Positions 9,229 through 18,131 of a stretch of 64,000 nt of DNA are shown one piece after another. Under the pieces are notes generated by a model, which was not told where the DNA came from, did no database searches, and saw only the letters and a program-made list of their open reading frames with translations. The position numbers were made by a program, and so were the translations under genes. This DNA comes from Polyangium sp. 15x6 (GTDB taxonomy: Bacteria; Myxococcota_A; Polyangia; Polyangiales; Polyangiaceae): NCBI RefSeq assembly GCF_029960785.1, contig NZ_JASBQE010000007.1, positions 1-64,000 of the forward strand, in the 5' to 3' direction. Within the stretch, counting starts at the first letter, position 1. Each line of letters begins with the position of its first letter.

Positions 9229-10362
9229 CTACACCAGCAGTTTCACCGTTTCTTCATGAACATTTTCGCTCGTCGACACATCCCCCCGCTCGGCCTTCCG
9301 CATCAGCCGCCAGATGTGCCGCCCGAGCACGTCGATCTCCGTCGACGCGTATTGCTCGCCCCCGAACCGCTTGATGTTCTCCGTCTGCAACTTCAGGAGC
9401 GCCGCGTCCTGCGCGAACACCTTGAGCCCGAGCGGCATCAGGAACGGCTTCAGCAGCCAGCCCGGGAAAAGCCGCACCCGGAAGCTCACCACCGCGTAGA
9501 TGTGCGTCAGGAAGTCCGTCACCGGCGTCATCGCGGCCGACACCAGAAAATGGTTTTCCGTGCCAATCCTGTACTCGACCTCCGCGATCGAGGGCAGGAT
9601 GAACCGATCGAAATGCGTCACCTCCCCGCCCGACGGCGAGAGGATCCGCGCCACGAGGCCCGTCGGGCGCGGCTCGCCCACGTACTCGGCCACCACGCGG
9701 TCGTGCGTGCGCGTCACGCGCGCCTCGATCTGGATGCCCCGCGGCTTCGAACGGAACAAGCCCCGGTGCAGGTACTGCGTGTGCGGCACGTCGAGCGCGT
9801 TCTCCAGCGCCGCGTGCATCGTGCTCTCGGACTCGACCCGCCGCCGCACCGTCGTGTACCCCGCGCCGAGCTCGGGGAAACGGTACGGCTCGGTCTTCGG
9901 CGTCTCGTTCGGCGCCCCGTACACCCACACGAACCCATCCTGCTCCCGCGCCGCGTAGCTCGGCGCGTTGCGCGCCTTCGCCGTGGCGTCGCCCACGAGC
10001 GACGGGACGAACTTGCACGTGCCCCCGCGATCGAAGCGCCAGCCGTGGTACGAGCACTGGAGCTGCCCCTCCACCACCTCGCCGATCGAGAGCGGCACGT
10101 TCCGGTGCGGGCAGCGGTCGAGGAGCGCGCCTGGCTTGCCCTCGCCGTCGCGGAACAGCACGAGCGGCACGCCGAGCAAGGTCCGCGTGATCGGCCGGTC
10201 TCTGAGCTCGTTCGACGTCGCCACGACGAACCAGTGGCCTTGAAGGCGCGCCACCGAGGCCCGCACCTTCGCCCGCGGCGGCGCGAGCAGGGCCTCGGCC
10301 GGGACGAGGGGCGCGTTCTCGGAAGGCTCGGTAACGACGTCGTGATCGTCGGGTCCCATCAC
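9229..10362 (-). CDS. Rieske [2Fe-2S] aromatic ring-hydroxylating oxygenase, alpha-subunit type
   Basis: The 377-residue protein has a Rieske domain with Cys84, His86, Cys103 and His106 (CPHR...CSYHGW) and a C-terminal catalytic domain. The mononuclear iron site reads NALDVPHTQYLH, with Asp191, His194 and His199. This is the single-chain type related to vanillate demethylase, PaO and cholesterol 7-desaturase-like oxygenases, which need a separate reductase. No reductase or ferredoxin gene is adjacent. The GTG at 10362 has GGGGAGG eight bases upstream; the ATG at 10359 is equally possible. The substrate cannot be deduced. Confidence 0.88.
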   Translation of the reverse strand: MMGPDDHDVVTEPSENAPLVPAEALLAPPRAKVRASVARLQGHWFVVATSNELRDRPITRTLLGVPLVLFRDGEGKPGALLDRCPHRNVPLSIGEVVEGQLQCSYHGWRFDRGGTCKFVPSLVGDATAKARNAPSYAAREQDGFVWVYGAPNETPKTEPYRFPELGAGYTTVRRRVESESTMHAALENALDVPHTQYLHRGLFRSKPRGIQIEARVTRTHDRVVAEYVGEPRPTGLVARILSPSGGEVTHFDRFILPSIAEVEYRIGTENHFLVSAAMTPVTDFLTHIYAVVSFRVRLFPGWLLKPFLMPLGLKVFAQDAALLKLQTENIKRFGGEQYASTEIDVLGRHIWRLMRKAERGDVSTSENVHEETVKLLV

Positions 10363-10505
10363 GCTCGAAGCCTCCCCACTTTCGGCCCCGATGGCAAGCG
10401 CCCTGCGCCCCCCACCTCGCTCCGGCTCGGCCCGTGTGTGCGATTTGTCACGATGTTTTTACCCGCGTGCCTTTCCGGAGATCCCACGCTTCTGGGAGGT
10501 ATGTT

Positions 10506-11234
10506 ATGCGATCATCCATGAACCGGACCTTTTCGCTACTTCTCTTGGGCATGGGAATGGTCGGGCTTCCGTGCGTCCTCGGCGGATGCGGCAGCGACGT
10601 CTCGGATACGACGAGCGGCACGTTCACGGGCAGCACGGGGACGGCCGGATCCGGCGGGACCGGCGGAATGGGCGGCACGGGCGGGACCGGCGGCGACGGG
10701 GGCATGGGCGGCGCGGGCGGCGGAATGGGCGGGGCCGGGGGCTCGGGCGGCGCGGGCGGCGGCAGTCCGGCGTGTGTGCAGCCGGCGGACGGATGCGCCG
10801 CGTGCATGTTTCAGCAGTGCAACGTCGCCTACTGCGACTGCGCCGGCGAGGCGTCCTGCCTCGGAATCATCCCCTGCCTGGAGGCGTGTCCGGCGATGGA
10901 CGAGGCGTGCAAGCAATCCTGTTATCAGAAAAATTCGCTCGGCTTTGGGGAGTTCCTGATCACATCGAACTGCGCGAGCACGCTCTGCGCGCCCTCGTGC
11001 CCCGGCGCGGGGATGATCGGCGCCTGCGAGCTCTGCCTCGCCCAGCAATGCGAACAGCAGTTCGAGTCCTGTGTCGGCAACCCCGAATGCCCGGCGCTCA
11101 TCGACTGCCTCCAGGGGTGCCAGGACAACTTGGCCTGCCAGCAGACGTGCGCCGCGCAGCACGCGGGCGGCACAAACCAGGCGCAGCAGCTCAACCAGTG
11201 CGCCACGATGAGCTGCGGCAACGTATGTAACTGA
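10506..11234 (+). CDS. Cys-rich lipoprotein with Gly-rich linker
   Basis: GGAGGT ends five bases before the ATG at 10506, which gives a 242-residue product with a lipoprotein signal (LLLLGMGMVGLPCVLGGC). A long Gly/Thr/Met/Ala linker (GGTGGMGGTGG type) follows. The mature domain has about 20 cysteines in repeated patterns such as CAACMFQQCNVAYC, CLEACPAMDEAC and CELCLAQQCEQQFESC. These repeats suggest a disulphide-stapled helical domain, typical of secreted myxobacterial lipoproteins of unknown function. It is followed 65 bases later by the TSP3-OmpA gene on the same strand. Confidence 0.85.
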   Translation: MRSSMNRTFSLLLLGMGMVGLPCVLGGCGSDVSDTTSGTFTGSTGTAGSGGTGGMGGTGGTGGDGGMGGAGGGMGGAGGSGGAGGGSPACVQPADGCAACMFQQCNVAYCDCAGEASCLGIIPCLEACPAMDEACKQSCYQKNSLGFGEFLITSNCASTLCAPSCPGAGMIGACELCLAQQCEQQFESCVGNPECPALIDCLQGCQDNLACQQTCAAQHAGGTNQAQQLNQCATMSCGNVCN

Positions 11235-11299
11235 ACGTCACCTCGGCTCTTTACTTCCCAACGGCGCAAAGGACGGCTACGCTCCGCGGTCGCCGCCCC

Positions 11300-12355
11300 A
11301 TGTCTCTTCGAAGAACCTTCGCTCATCGACCCCTCCTCGCCCTCGTCCTCTCGCTCCTGCCCGTCGCCTGCGGCTCCGGTTATGCGCCGCGGCCGATGTA
11401 CGGCCAGGCGGATCGAGGCGCCGACACCGATCAAGACGGCGCCGCCGACATCGACGACGCCTGCCCCGCGGAGGCCGAGGATGGCCTGCCGCCGAAGGCG
11501 AACGACGGCTGTCCCGCGACCGATCCCGACAACGACGGCGTCCTGCTCGCCGACGACAAATGCCCCTACGCGAAGGAGGACGGCCTGCCGCCGAAGGCGG
11601 AGGACGGTTGCCCCTCGGACGACGAGGACCAGGACGGCGTCGCCAATGCGAAGGACAAGTGCCCCGTCCAGCCCGAGGACAACCTGCCGCCGAACGTGGG
11701 CGACGGTTGCCCCTCGCCCGACGGGGATCAGGACGGCGTCGCCGACGTGAACGACAAGTGCCCGAAGCAGCCCGAGACGATGAATGGGTACCGCGACGAC
11801 GACGGCTGCCCCGACCAGGCGGCCGGCGAGGTCGCGTATGACGAGAGCTCGCACGAGATCGTCATCCCCGAGACGAAGAAGGTCGATTTCGAGCTCGATT
11901 CGGCCGAGCTCACCCCGGCCGCGAAGTCGACCGTCGCCGAGATCGCCAAGGTGCTGAAGGAGGTCCCGCAGATCCAGCGCATGGAGATCGAGGGGCACGC
12001 GTCGAGCAAGGGCGACAAGAATTACAACCTGAACCTCACCGAGCGCCGCGCCCAGGCCATCGCGAACGCGCTCGTGGCCGGCGGCGTCGATCGGAACCGG
12101 CTCGTCCCGGTCGGTTATGGGGAGTATTGCCCCGCCGTCGATCGCGGCGACGAGGTCGACGACCCCGTCAACCGGCGCGTGCTGCTCAAGGCGGTGCAAG
12201 TGAACGGCGTTTGGCAAGACGTACCCCGCGGCTGCTGGCGCGCGAAGGCGGCCGGCATCGACCCCACGAAGCGCAAGCCCGGCGTGTGGCAAACCCCGTC
12301 GAGCCAGCCGTCTTCGCCGCAGACGCCTTACGTCCCGCCGGCCGGCGGCGCGTGA
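11300..12355 (+). CDS. OmpA-family outer-membrane protein with thrombospondin type 3 repeats
   Basis: The 351-residue protein has a signal peptide ending in LLPVAC, so it is a likely lipoprotein. Four to five calcium-binding thrombospondin-3 repeats follow (DTDQDGAADIDDACP, DPDNDGVLLADDKCP, DDEDQDGVANAKDKCP, DGDQDGVADVNDKCP). Residues about 195-310 form an OmpA C-terminal peptidoglycan-binding domain, with FELDSAELTPAAK, IEGHASSKGDKNYN and LTERRAQAIANAL. It should link the outer membrane to the cell wall. The next gene begins 38 bases downstream in the same direction, so they may be co-transcribed. Confidence 0.92.
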   Translation: MSLRRTFAHRPLLALVLSLLPVACGSGYAPRPMYGQADRGADTDQDGAADIDDACPAEAEDGLPPKANDGCPATDPDNDGVLLADDKCPYAKEDGLPPKAEDGCPSDDEDQDGVANAKDKCPVQPEDNLPPNVGDGCPSPDGDQDGVADVNDKCPKQPETMNGYRDDDGCPDQAAGEVAYDESSHEIVIPETKKVDFELDSAELTPAAKSTVAEIAKVLKEVPQIQRMEIEGHASSKGDKNYNLNLTERRAQAIANALVAGGVDRNRLVPVGYGEYCPAVDRGDEVDDPVNRRVLLKAVQVNGVWQDVPRGCWRAKAAGIDPTKRKPGVWQTPSSQPSSPQTPYVPPAGGA

Positions 12356-12393
12356 ACGAGCATCGTTTTCCTGGTCCATCGAGGAGCTTTCTC

Positions 12394-13521
12394 ATGTCTT
12401 TCCTGCGTCGTTTCGCCTCCCTCCCGTTCGTCGCCGCGCTCCCCCTGCTCGTGGGCTGCGGCCCCTCCCAAGCGCAGATCGACCCGAAGAACGTGGTGAA
12501 CGTCTCGGTCCGGCCGGCGTCGGGGCAATTGCTGTTTTGCCCGGGCGACGCCTTCCAGGTCGAGGTCGTCGCCAAGCTGAAGGACGGCTCGTCCTGCAGC
12601 AACGTGGACCCGAACAAGGGGTGCATGGGGCAAAAGGACACGGTCATCTCCTCGGAGATGGTGCGCATTCAGGGCAGCTCGGGGGTCGTCGGCGGCGGCA
12701 ATTTCATCTGGGTGCCGGAGAGGGACGTGCTCAAGACGGCCGACACGGGCATGGGCCTGCGCGGCTGGCTGGAATCGGCGACGAGCGGCAAATCAATGGA
12801 GGCCGAGGCCCAGCTCAAGCCTGTCTACGATTGCCAGATGGAGCAAAAGCTCCGCGGCTGGAAGGGCCGCGAGGGCGAGCCGGGCGCGCCGGGGCCGGAG
12901 CTCACGGTCGCGATCACCACGCTCTCGACGCCGTTTTACCCCGACGCCGCGCTCGTTCGTATCGATGTGCCGGGCAACCGTTTCTACATGATCAGCCCCT
13001 CCGCGGACAAACCCGTGCAGATCACGAGCATCGGCGGGGAAGGCGGTCAGGGCAGGGAGGGCGCGCCCGGCATTCCGGGCAAGGACGGCAAGGACGCGAC
13101 CGAGGAATGCGCCGAAGGCACGAACGGCACGGACGGCACGGACGGCGCCCCCGGTGGACGCGGCGGCGACGGCGGTCCCGGCGGCTTGATCAAGGTCATC
13201 CTCGACGACGCGAACCCGGACAAACTCAAGGGGCGTCTCTTGCTGCAGAGCGTCGGCGGGCCGGGCGGCGATCGTGGTCCCGGCGGCAAGGGCGGTTTCG
13301 GCGGCAAGGGCGGCAAGGGCGGCGCGCTCCGGGCAGGGGATGCCACCTGCAAGCCGAAGGACGGCAAAAATGGGCAGCTCGGGCGAAGGGGCCCGAGCGG
13401 CGATGCGGGCCGGCAGGGTCCGTCGGGGCCTGCGCCGGTGTTCGAGATGGGTCAGCGCAAGGTGATGTTCGCGAACGAGATCTCGATCATCCAGCGGATC
13501 GAGGCGGGGAAGGCGCAATAA
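12394..13521 (+). CDS. Lipoprotein with collagen-like Gly-rich region
   Basis: GAGGAG lies seven bases before the ATG at 12394. The 375-residue product has a lipoprotein signal (FVAALPLLVGC). About 110 residues of beta-type sequence with four cysteines come first. Two Gly-X-Y-like stretches follow: a short GREGEPGAPGPE near residue 155, and a long interrupted one from about 215 to 355 (GREGAPGIPGKDGKDA, GGRGGDGGPGG, GRRGPSGDAGRQGPSGP). Collagen-like tracts form triple helices when Pro/charged content is sufficient; whether this one does is unknown. It follows the OmpA gene closely and probably sits on the cell surface. Confidence 0.85.
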   Translation: MSFLRRFASLPFVAALPLLVGCGPSQAQIDPKNVVNVSVRPASGQLLFCPGDAFQVEVVAKLKDGSSCSNVDPNKGCMGQKDTVISSEMVRIQGSSGVVGGGNFIWVPERDVLKTADTGMGLRGWLESATSGKSMEAEAQLKPVYDCQMEQKLRGWKGREGEPGAPGPELTVAITTLSTPFYPDAALVRIDVPGNRFYMISPSADKPVQITSIGGEGGQGREGAPGIPGKDGKDATEECAEGTNGTDGTDGAPGGRGGDGGPGGLIKVILDDANPDKLKGRLLLQSVGGPGGDRGPGGKGGFGGKGGKGGALRAGDATCKPKDGKNGQLGRRGPSGDAGRQGPSGPAPVFEMGQRKVMFANEISIIQRIEAGKAQ

Positions 13522-13525
13522 CCCT

Positions 13526-14182
13526 TCAGAAGACGAGCTTGCCATCGCCGCTGGCGAAGGGCTCGCGCTGAAAGCGGCCGGAGATGTTCCGGCCGCTTTC
13601 GGCTTCCGGCAGCTCGATTCGAATCACGGCCGGCACGCCCGGCACGATTCGCGTGAGATCCGCGCCCGCGGTGAGCACGGTCTTCATGCGTGTTTTCCCG
13701 TCGAGCCAGAAGCTCAGGTCCTGCTCGGGATCGCAGGGCTCGACCCAATCGATGGGCGCGGGGCCTCGATTGTCGAGCGTGAGCTCGACCGTCCCTGCGG
13801 AGACGGGCCGCAACGTCGCCACGTAGGATTTCCGGTCGCCGAGGACACGATATTCGACGACGTTGCTCTCCGCGCCGCCCCAGCGGCATTGTGCGCGGTA
13901 AAGGCCGACGTCACGCATGCTCCCGCACGCGGAGGAGGAGACGACCATTTCATGGACGCCGCCCGGGGGAATCTCGATCTCCTCGGGCGGAAAGGGCCAC
14001 GGAGCACGAGGGAGGAAGGGGAGCCACTGGCCTCGCTCGTCCGTCGTGAGCAGGCTCATCCCGTCCGGCTTCTCGCCCCGGGCCGGCGTCGAGCCGTGGT
14101 TCTCGATCCGCAATCGGAGCTGGATCGAGGAGGGCTGGAGCGCGTAGGGCGTGTGCGCGTGGAGAGAGAGCTCGAGGGACAC
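13526..14182 (-). CDS. Unknown beta-rich protein
   Basis: I do not recognise this 218-residue protein. The GTG start has GGGAGG eight bases upstream. Two regions look like Ig-type beta domains: residues 1-110 (LRLRIENHGSTPARG, PPGGVHEMVVS) and 115-215 (ELTLDNRGPAPIDWVEPC). The pattern resembles proteins that carry BsuPI- or CARDB-like modules. There is no signal peptide. Its start lies 17 bases after the kinase stop on the same strand, so it is probably the last gene of the FGE-kinase operon. The stop lies four bases from the converging collagen-like gene. Confidence 0.75.
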   Translation of the reverse strand: MSLELSLHAHTPYALQPSSIQLRLRIENHGSTPARGEKPDGMSLLTTDERGQWLPFLPRAPWPFPPEEIEIPPGGVHEMVVSSSACGSMRDVGLYRAQCRWGGAESNVVEYRVLGDRKSYVATLRPVSAGTVELTLDNRGPAPIDWVEPCDPEQDLSFWLDGKTRMKTVLTAGADLTRIVPGVPAVIRIELPEAESGRNISGRFQREPFASGDGKLVF

Positions 14183-14199
14183 GGTTCGCGCCTCCCGGA

Positions 14200-15834
14200 T
14201 CAGGGCCGGCCGAGCACGCTTTCAATGGGCGTGAGCGGCGCGGTTGCGAGGTTCTTGCAGCCCGTGACGCGTTTGCCGGCGAGCGTGTAGCTCGCCGCCG
14301 GCGGCTGCGTCTGCACCATCGAGACGCGCAGCTTCCCGCCGTCGAGCCGCGCTTCGAGGGGTTTGCCCCCGATCTCGGTGTACGGGACGATGCAGGTCGA
14401 GCGGGCGAGCGCGACGTCGTATTCGTTCCCCGCCGGCGGGTTCGGCCGCAGCCGATCCTCCACGCCGAAGACGTCCGTTTTTCCTGGCAAAGCGCGGAGC
14501 ACGAAGCGGGCCTCGCCCTCCTCGTATCCTTGGAGCGCAAACGGTTTGGCGTCGCGGATCCGCATTTCGAGCCGGTCGCCGACGAGGACCGCGTCGTATT
14601 CGCGGCCGCTCTCGCTCCGCCAGCGTCCGGCGAGCGCAAGCAGGGGGTTTTTCGCCTCCACGCTCGGCGCTGCGCTGGCGTGCGCGCTCGCGCTCGCGCT
14701 GTGCTCCACCGCAGGCGGGCCCTTGGCGTCGGCGTGTCGCTCGTCCTTCGGCGCGCCGAACAAGCCGAGCGAATAGGAGATGCCGAGCCCGGCGAGGGCC
14801 GCGATCCCCACGGTGAGCGCCACGGCGAGCCCACGCTTCGAGGTCGGTTCGTTCCCGGGTGCCGTGACCACCGAAGCCTCCGCGGTCTGCGGGACACCCG
14901 GTGGCGCCGTGACGTTCGCGTAGAGCGGCGCCGCCGGCGCGGTGAGGTGGAGCGGCGCGGCGGGCGCGGTGCGGCCGGACAACCCCTGGCCCTGCGTGTC
15001 GAGCGCCGCGAGGATCTCCTCGCACGAGCCGAACCGATCCTCGCGACGTTTTTCGGCGCAGCGCTCGGCGACGGCCTCGAGCCACGCGGGCACGTCCGGC
15101 CGCCGCGCGCGGATCTTCGGCAGCGGCTCCCTCACATGCGACGTCATGATCATGTAATGGCTCTCGCCGTCGAACGGGACCTGCCCGACGAGCAGCTCGT
15201 ACAGCACGATGCCGAGCGAATAGACGTCGACCCGTTTGTCGAGGTCCTTCTTGCCGGTGCATTGCTCGGGCGACATGTAGAGCACCGAGCCGATGACGCC
15301 CTCGGTGTTCCCCTTGCCCTTCTGCGCGTCGCTCTCCTCCTTGGCGATGCCGAAATCCGTGACCTTGACGATGCCGTCCTTGCCGCGGATGAGCACGTTC
15401 GCGGGCTTCAGATCGCGGTGGATGATGCCCTCGGCGTGGGCCGCGGCGACGCCCTGCACGATGGGGCGGAAGAGCGCGAGCGCCTGGGCGACGGAGAGCG
15501 GCGCGGCCGGTTTCGCATGGCGCGCGATGCGATCTTCGAGTGTCTCGCCCTCGATGAACTGCATGACGAGGCAGAGCCCGTCCTCGTCGGAGACGACGGC
15601 ATTGAGGCGGACCACGTTCGGGTGGTCGATCCGGGCGAGCGCGCGGCCTTCGGCGAGGATGCGGTCCCGGAAATCCTTGCGATGCGCGTATTCGGCGCGA
15701 ATGGCCTTCACGACGACGGGCACCTCGGTGTGCACGTCGCGCGCGAGCCAGACGACGCCCATGCCGCCCTCCCCGAGAGGTTTTTCGAGGGCGTACTTCC
15801 TATCGATGATCGAGCCGGGGGCGAGTTCTTTCAT
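14200..15834 (-). CDS. Transmembrane eukaryote-like Ser/Thr protein kinase
   Basis: The 544-residue protein has a complete kinase domain: GEGGMG at 21-26, the ATP-binding Lys43 (VVVKAI), catalytic HRDLKPANVL at 139-148, DFGIAK at 160-165 and SPEQ near 188. A Pro/Ala-rich linker (about 280-333) leads to one membrane helix (about 335-358) and an extracytoplasmic C-terminal domain of about 185 residues, which I do not recognise. The ATG at 15834 overlaps the stop of the upstream FGE-fold lipoprotein by four bases (ATGA). This overlap suggests that the lipoprotein and kinase are made together and may act in one signalling pathway. Confidence 0.93.
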   Translation of the reverse strand: MKELAPGSIIDRKYALEKPLGEGGMGVVWLARDVHTEVPVVVKAIRAEYAHRKDFRDRILAEGRALARIDHPNVVRLNAVVSDEDGLCLVMQFIEGETLEDRIARHAKPAAPLSVAQALALFRPIVQGVAAAHAEGIIHRDLKPANVLIRGKDGIVKVTDFGIAKEESDAQKGKGNTEGVIGSVLYMSPEQCTGKKDLDKRVDVYSLGIVLYELLVGQVPFDGESHYMIMTSHVREPLPKIRARRPDVPAWLEAVAERCAEKRREDRFGSCEEILAALDTQGQGLSGRTAPAAPLHLTAPAAPLYANVTAPPGVPQTAEASVVTAPGNEPTSKRGLAVALTVGIAALAGLGISYSLGLFGAPKDERHADAKGPPAVEHSASASAHASAAPSVEAKNPLLALAGRWRSESGREYDAVLVGDRLEMRIRDAKPFALQGYEEGEARFVLRALPGKTDVFGVEDRLRPNPPAGNEYDVALARSTCIVPYTEIGGKPLEARLDGGKLRVSMVQTQPPAASYTLAGKRVTGCKNLATAPLTPIESVLGRP

Positions 15835-16721
15835 GGAACATCCACACAGCAACGGAATCCGGTGGTCGCGTTCGTCGTGCTGCGCGCCGAGCCACCGGCC
15901 GTCGGGCAATCGAGATCCGAGGCGATGCTTTCGTATCCGCCGCCGCGACGGCGACACGTGTCGTTTTCTCCGAACGACCCGTCGCAGGCGTCCTCCCACT
16001 CCCAGACGTTGCCGCTCATGTCGAAGAGCCCCGGCAAACCGCCCTCGCAGGTGGCCTGTGTCGCGACCTTCACGGCGTTGCCGACCATTCGATCCTGGCC
16101 ATTGCACGCGGCCGGGTCGTACGAGCCGCCGTACGGGTAGATGAACGTCTCGGAGCGGCTACAAGCGTTGTACCACTGGCTCACCGCGGCGCTGTTGATC
16201 TCGGAATACGGGACCGGTCCACCGCCGATCTTCCCGCAGAGCCGTTTTTCGTACCATTTGCAGAAGGCGTAGGCGTCGCACCAGTCGACGAAGGCGACGG
16301 GGCGGTCGTCCGCGGGCGGCATCATTCCAGACGCAGGCACGTAGCTCGCGTTGAAGGCGCATTCGGGCGTCTGGTTTGCTTCATTCGCCTCGGTCGACGA
16401 GAGCCAGGTCGCGTACTGGCTGTTCGTGACCTCGGTGCTGTCGATGCAATAATTTCCGGACGCGGACGCCACGGGCACCATCGTCGGCGTGTTCGGCACC
16501 TGGGGGCAGACGATCGTGCCGCCGCTCCCGCCCCCGCCGCCGATTCCGCCGGCGCCGCCGCTCCCGCCCGGGCCGCCGCTGCCGTCGCCGCCCTCGCCGC
16601 CCGCCCCGCCGGTCGTGGTGAGGTTCGGCGCGCACGCCACGACGAGGGCCCCGAGGCCAAGCCCGAGGGCTCGCGCGCCCCAAGCCCTCGCCGCTTCGAA
16701 ACAACGTTCGCCGGACCTCAC
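15831..16721 (-). CDS. Formylglycine-generating-enzyme-fold (SUMF1/FGE) lipoprotein, probably non-catalytic
   Basis: The frame extends further upstream, but the GTG at 16721 is favoured: it gives a lipoprotein signal (LGLGLGALVVAC) and avoids overlap with the P450 gene. No clear ribosome-binding site precedes it, so the start is uncertain. After a Gly-rich linker the protein shows the SUMF1 landmarks EVTNSQYATWL, FVDWCDAYAFCKWYEKRLC, MSGNVWEW and the closing GFRCC. True FGEs carry two catalytic cysteines just after an RGGSW motif. Here the region reads RRRGGGYESIASDLDC, so sulfatase activation is unlikely. It is more likely a secreted binding module paired with the overlapping kinase gene. 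Confidence 0.82.
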   Translation of the reverse strand: MRSGERCFEAARAWGARALGLGLGALVVACAPNLTTTGGAGGEGGDGSGGPGGSGGAGGIGGGGGSGGTIVCPQVPNTPTMVPVASASGNYCIDSTEVTNSQYATWLSSTEANEANQTPECAFNASYVPASGMMPPADDRPVAFVDWCDAYAFCKWYEKRLCGKIGGGPVPYSEINSAAVSQWYNACSRSETFIYPYGGSYDPAACNGQDRMVGNAVKVATQATCEGGLPGLFDMSGNVWEWEDACDGSFGENDTCRRRGGGYESIASDLDCPTAGGSARSTTNATTGFRCCVDVP

Positions 16722-16777
16722 GACGCGGCCGAGGGTAGCGCAGAACGAAGCCCGATCCCACCCGACGTGAGCCGCGC

Positions 16778-17959
16778 TCAGAGCGGCTCGAACCGGATGC
16801 GGCAGCTCGTGGCGCCCCGGACCACGATCGAGGAATTCCACGTGGGCTCCTGGGTCACGTGGATCGCCCCCACCCGAGGCAGGAGCTCTTCGAGCGCGAT
16901 GCGAGCCTCGGCGCGGGCGAGCGGGGCGCCGAGGCAGAAATGGACGCCGTGCCCGAACGACACGTTCGGCTTCCGATCCCGGTCGATGTCGAATCGCTCG
17001 GCGTCCTCGAATCGCGTCTCGTCGCGGTTGGCCGAGGCGATCAGCGCGCAGACCACGGACCCCGCGGGCAAGGCGACGCCCCCGACCTCGGCGTCCCGCA
17101 TGACGGCGCGCAGCGTCCCGTGCACCGACGGCTCGGTGCGCAGCGTCTCCTCCACGAAGGGGACGATCGACGAAGGATCGCGGCGCAAGCGGTCGAGCAG
17201 GTCGGGGCGCGCGGCCAGGAGCCGCAGCGCATTCGTGAGGAGGTGCGTCGTCGTCTCGAAGCCGGCGACGAACAGGACGAACATGAAGCTCATGAGCTCC
17301 GCGTCGTCGAGGCGGCGCCCGTCGAGCTGGGCGTCGAGCAGATCACTCGCGAGGTCGTCGCGCCGCGCGCGCTTGCGATCCTCGAAGACCGCCTCGATGT
17401 ACCGGGTGAGCTCCTCGATGGTCGCGACGATGCGCGGGCGCGACGCTTCGGGGGTCGCGGGGCTGATGGCCACGAGGTCCTCCGACCAGGTGCGAAACAC
17501 GTCGGCGCGCACGTCGTCCATGCCGAGCAGGTTGGCGATGACCTTCGCGGGCAAGGTCGTGGAGAGCTCCTCGCAGATGTCGACCTCGATGCCACGGCTC
17601 GCGCGCGCGGCGAACTCGGCGGCGGCCGCGCGCGCGAGCGGCTCGACGCGCGGCAGGACACGTGAGGAGAACGCGTGGCTGACGAGCGAGCGGATCGGTG
17701 TGTGTCGCGGCGGGTCGAGCAGGGCCATCGAGTCGGTGATCGGGTTGCGCTCGACCCAGGGCTGCACGGTCGCCGCGCGGAGGCCCTGCGACGAGAAGAC
17801 GGAGGGGTTCTTCAGGACGGACACGACGTCGTCGTACCGGCTGACCGCCCATACCTCGCCCGGGTCGACGACCGAGACCGGCGCCGCGCGGCGGAGCTCG
17901 GCGTAGTACGGATACGGGTTCGCGCGGACCTGGGGATCGAGGAGATTCAAGCGTGCCAT
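16778..17959 (-). CDS. Cytochrome P450
   Basis: The ATG at 17959 has GAGG six bases upstream and gives a 393-residue soluble P450 of normal bacterial length. The I-helix oxygen-binding motif AGFETT is at 232-237, the K-helix EETLR at 270-274, and the haem-binding loop FGHGVHFCLG at 335-344 with the ligand Cys342. No membrane anchor is present. Bacterial P450s of this type (CYP107-like in general appearance) oxidise secondary metabolites, steroids or fatty acids with separate ferredoxins. No biosynthetic cluster or redox partner is adjacent, so the substrate is unknown. Confidence 0.93.
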   Translation of the reverse strand: MARLNLLDPQVRANPYPYYAELRRAAPVSVVDPGEVWAVSRYDDVVSVLKNPSVFSSQGLRAATVQPWVERNPITDSMALLDPPRHTPIRSLVSHAFSSRVLPRVEPLARAAAAEFAARASRGIEVDICEELSTTLPAKVIANLLGMDDVRADVFRTWSEDLVAISPATPEASRPRIVATIEELTRYIEAVFEDRKRARRDDLASDLLDAQLDGRRLDDAELMSFMFVLFVAGFETTTHLLTNALRLLAARPDLLDRLRRDPSSIVPFVEETLRTEPSVHGTLRAVMRDAEVGGVALPAGSVVCALIASANRDETRFEDAERFDIDRDRKPNVSFGHGVHFCLGAPLARAEARIALEELLPRVGAIHVTQEPTWNSSIVVRGATSCRIRFEPL

Positions 17960-18131
17960 CGGCGACCTCGGGATGTGTGGTGCGCCTCCCTTGGAGGGGG
18001 CGTTATCGCAGTCAGAGACTGTATAATGCCGGCGTACCCCGGCGAAGCACGGGACCACGCGCTTGCAAGCCCTCCTCCTCGGGAGTATCTACGCCGTCGG
18101 AGACGTCTCTCGGACGCTCGGACTCCGCGTC

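Noticed and set aside
15831-16721. Active formylglycine-generating enzyme with a sulfatase partner
   Set aside because: The catalytic Cys pair region is not conserved and no sulfatase gene is nearby.
16778-17959. P450 and Rieske oxygenase as parts of a secondary-metabolite cluster
   Set aside because: No PKS, NRPS, terpene or other core biosynthetic gene occurs in the window.
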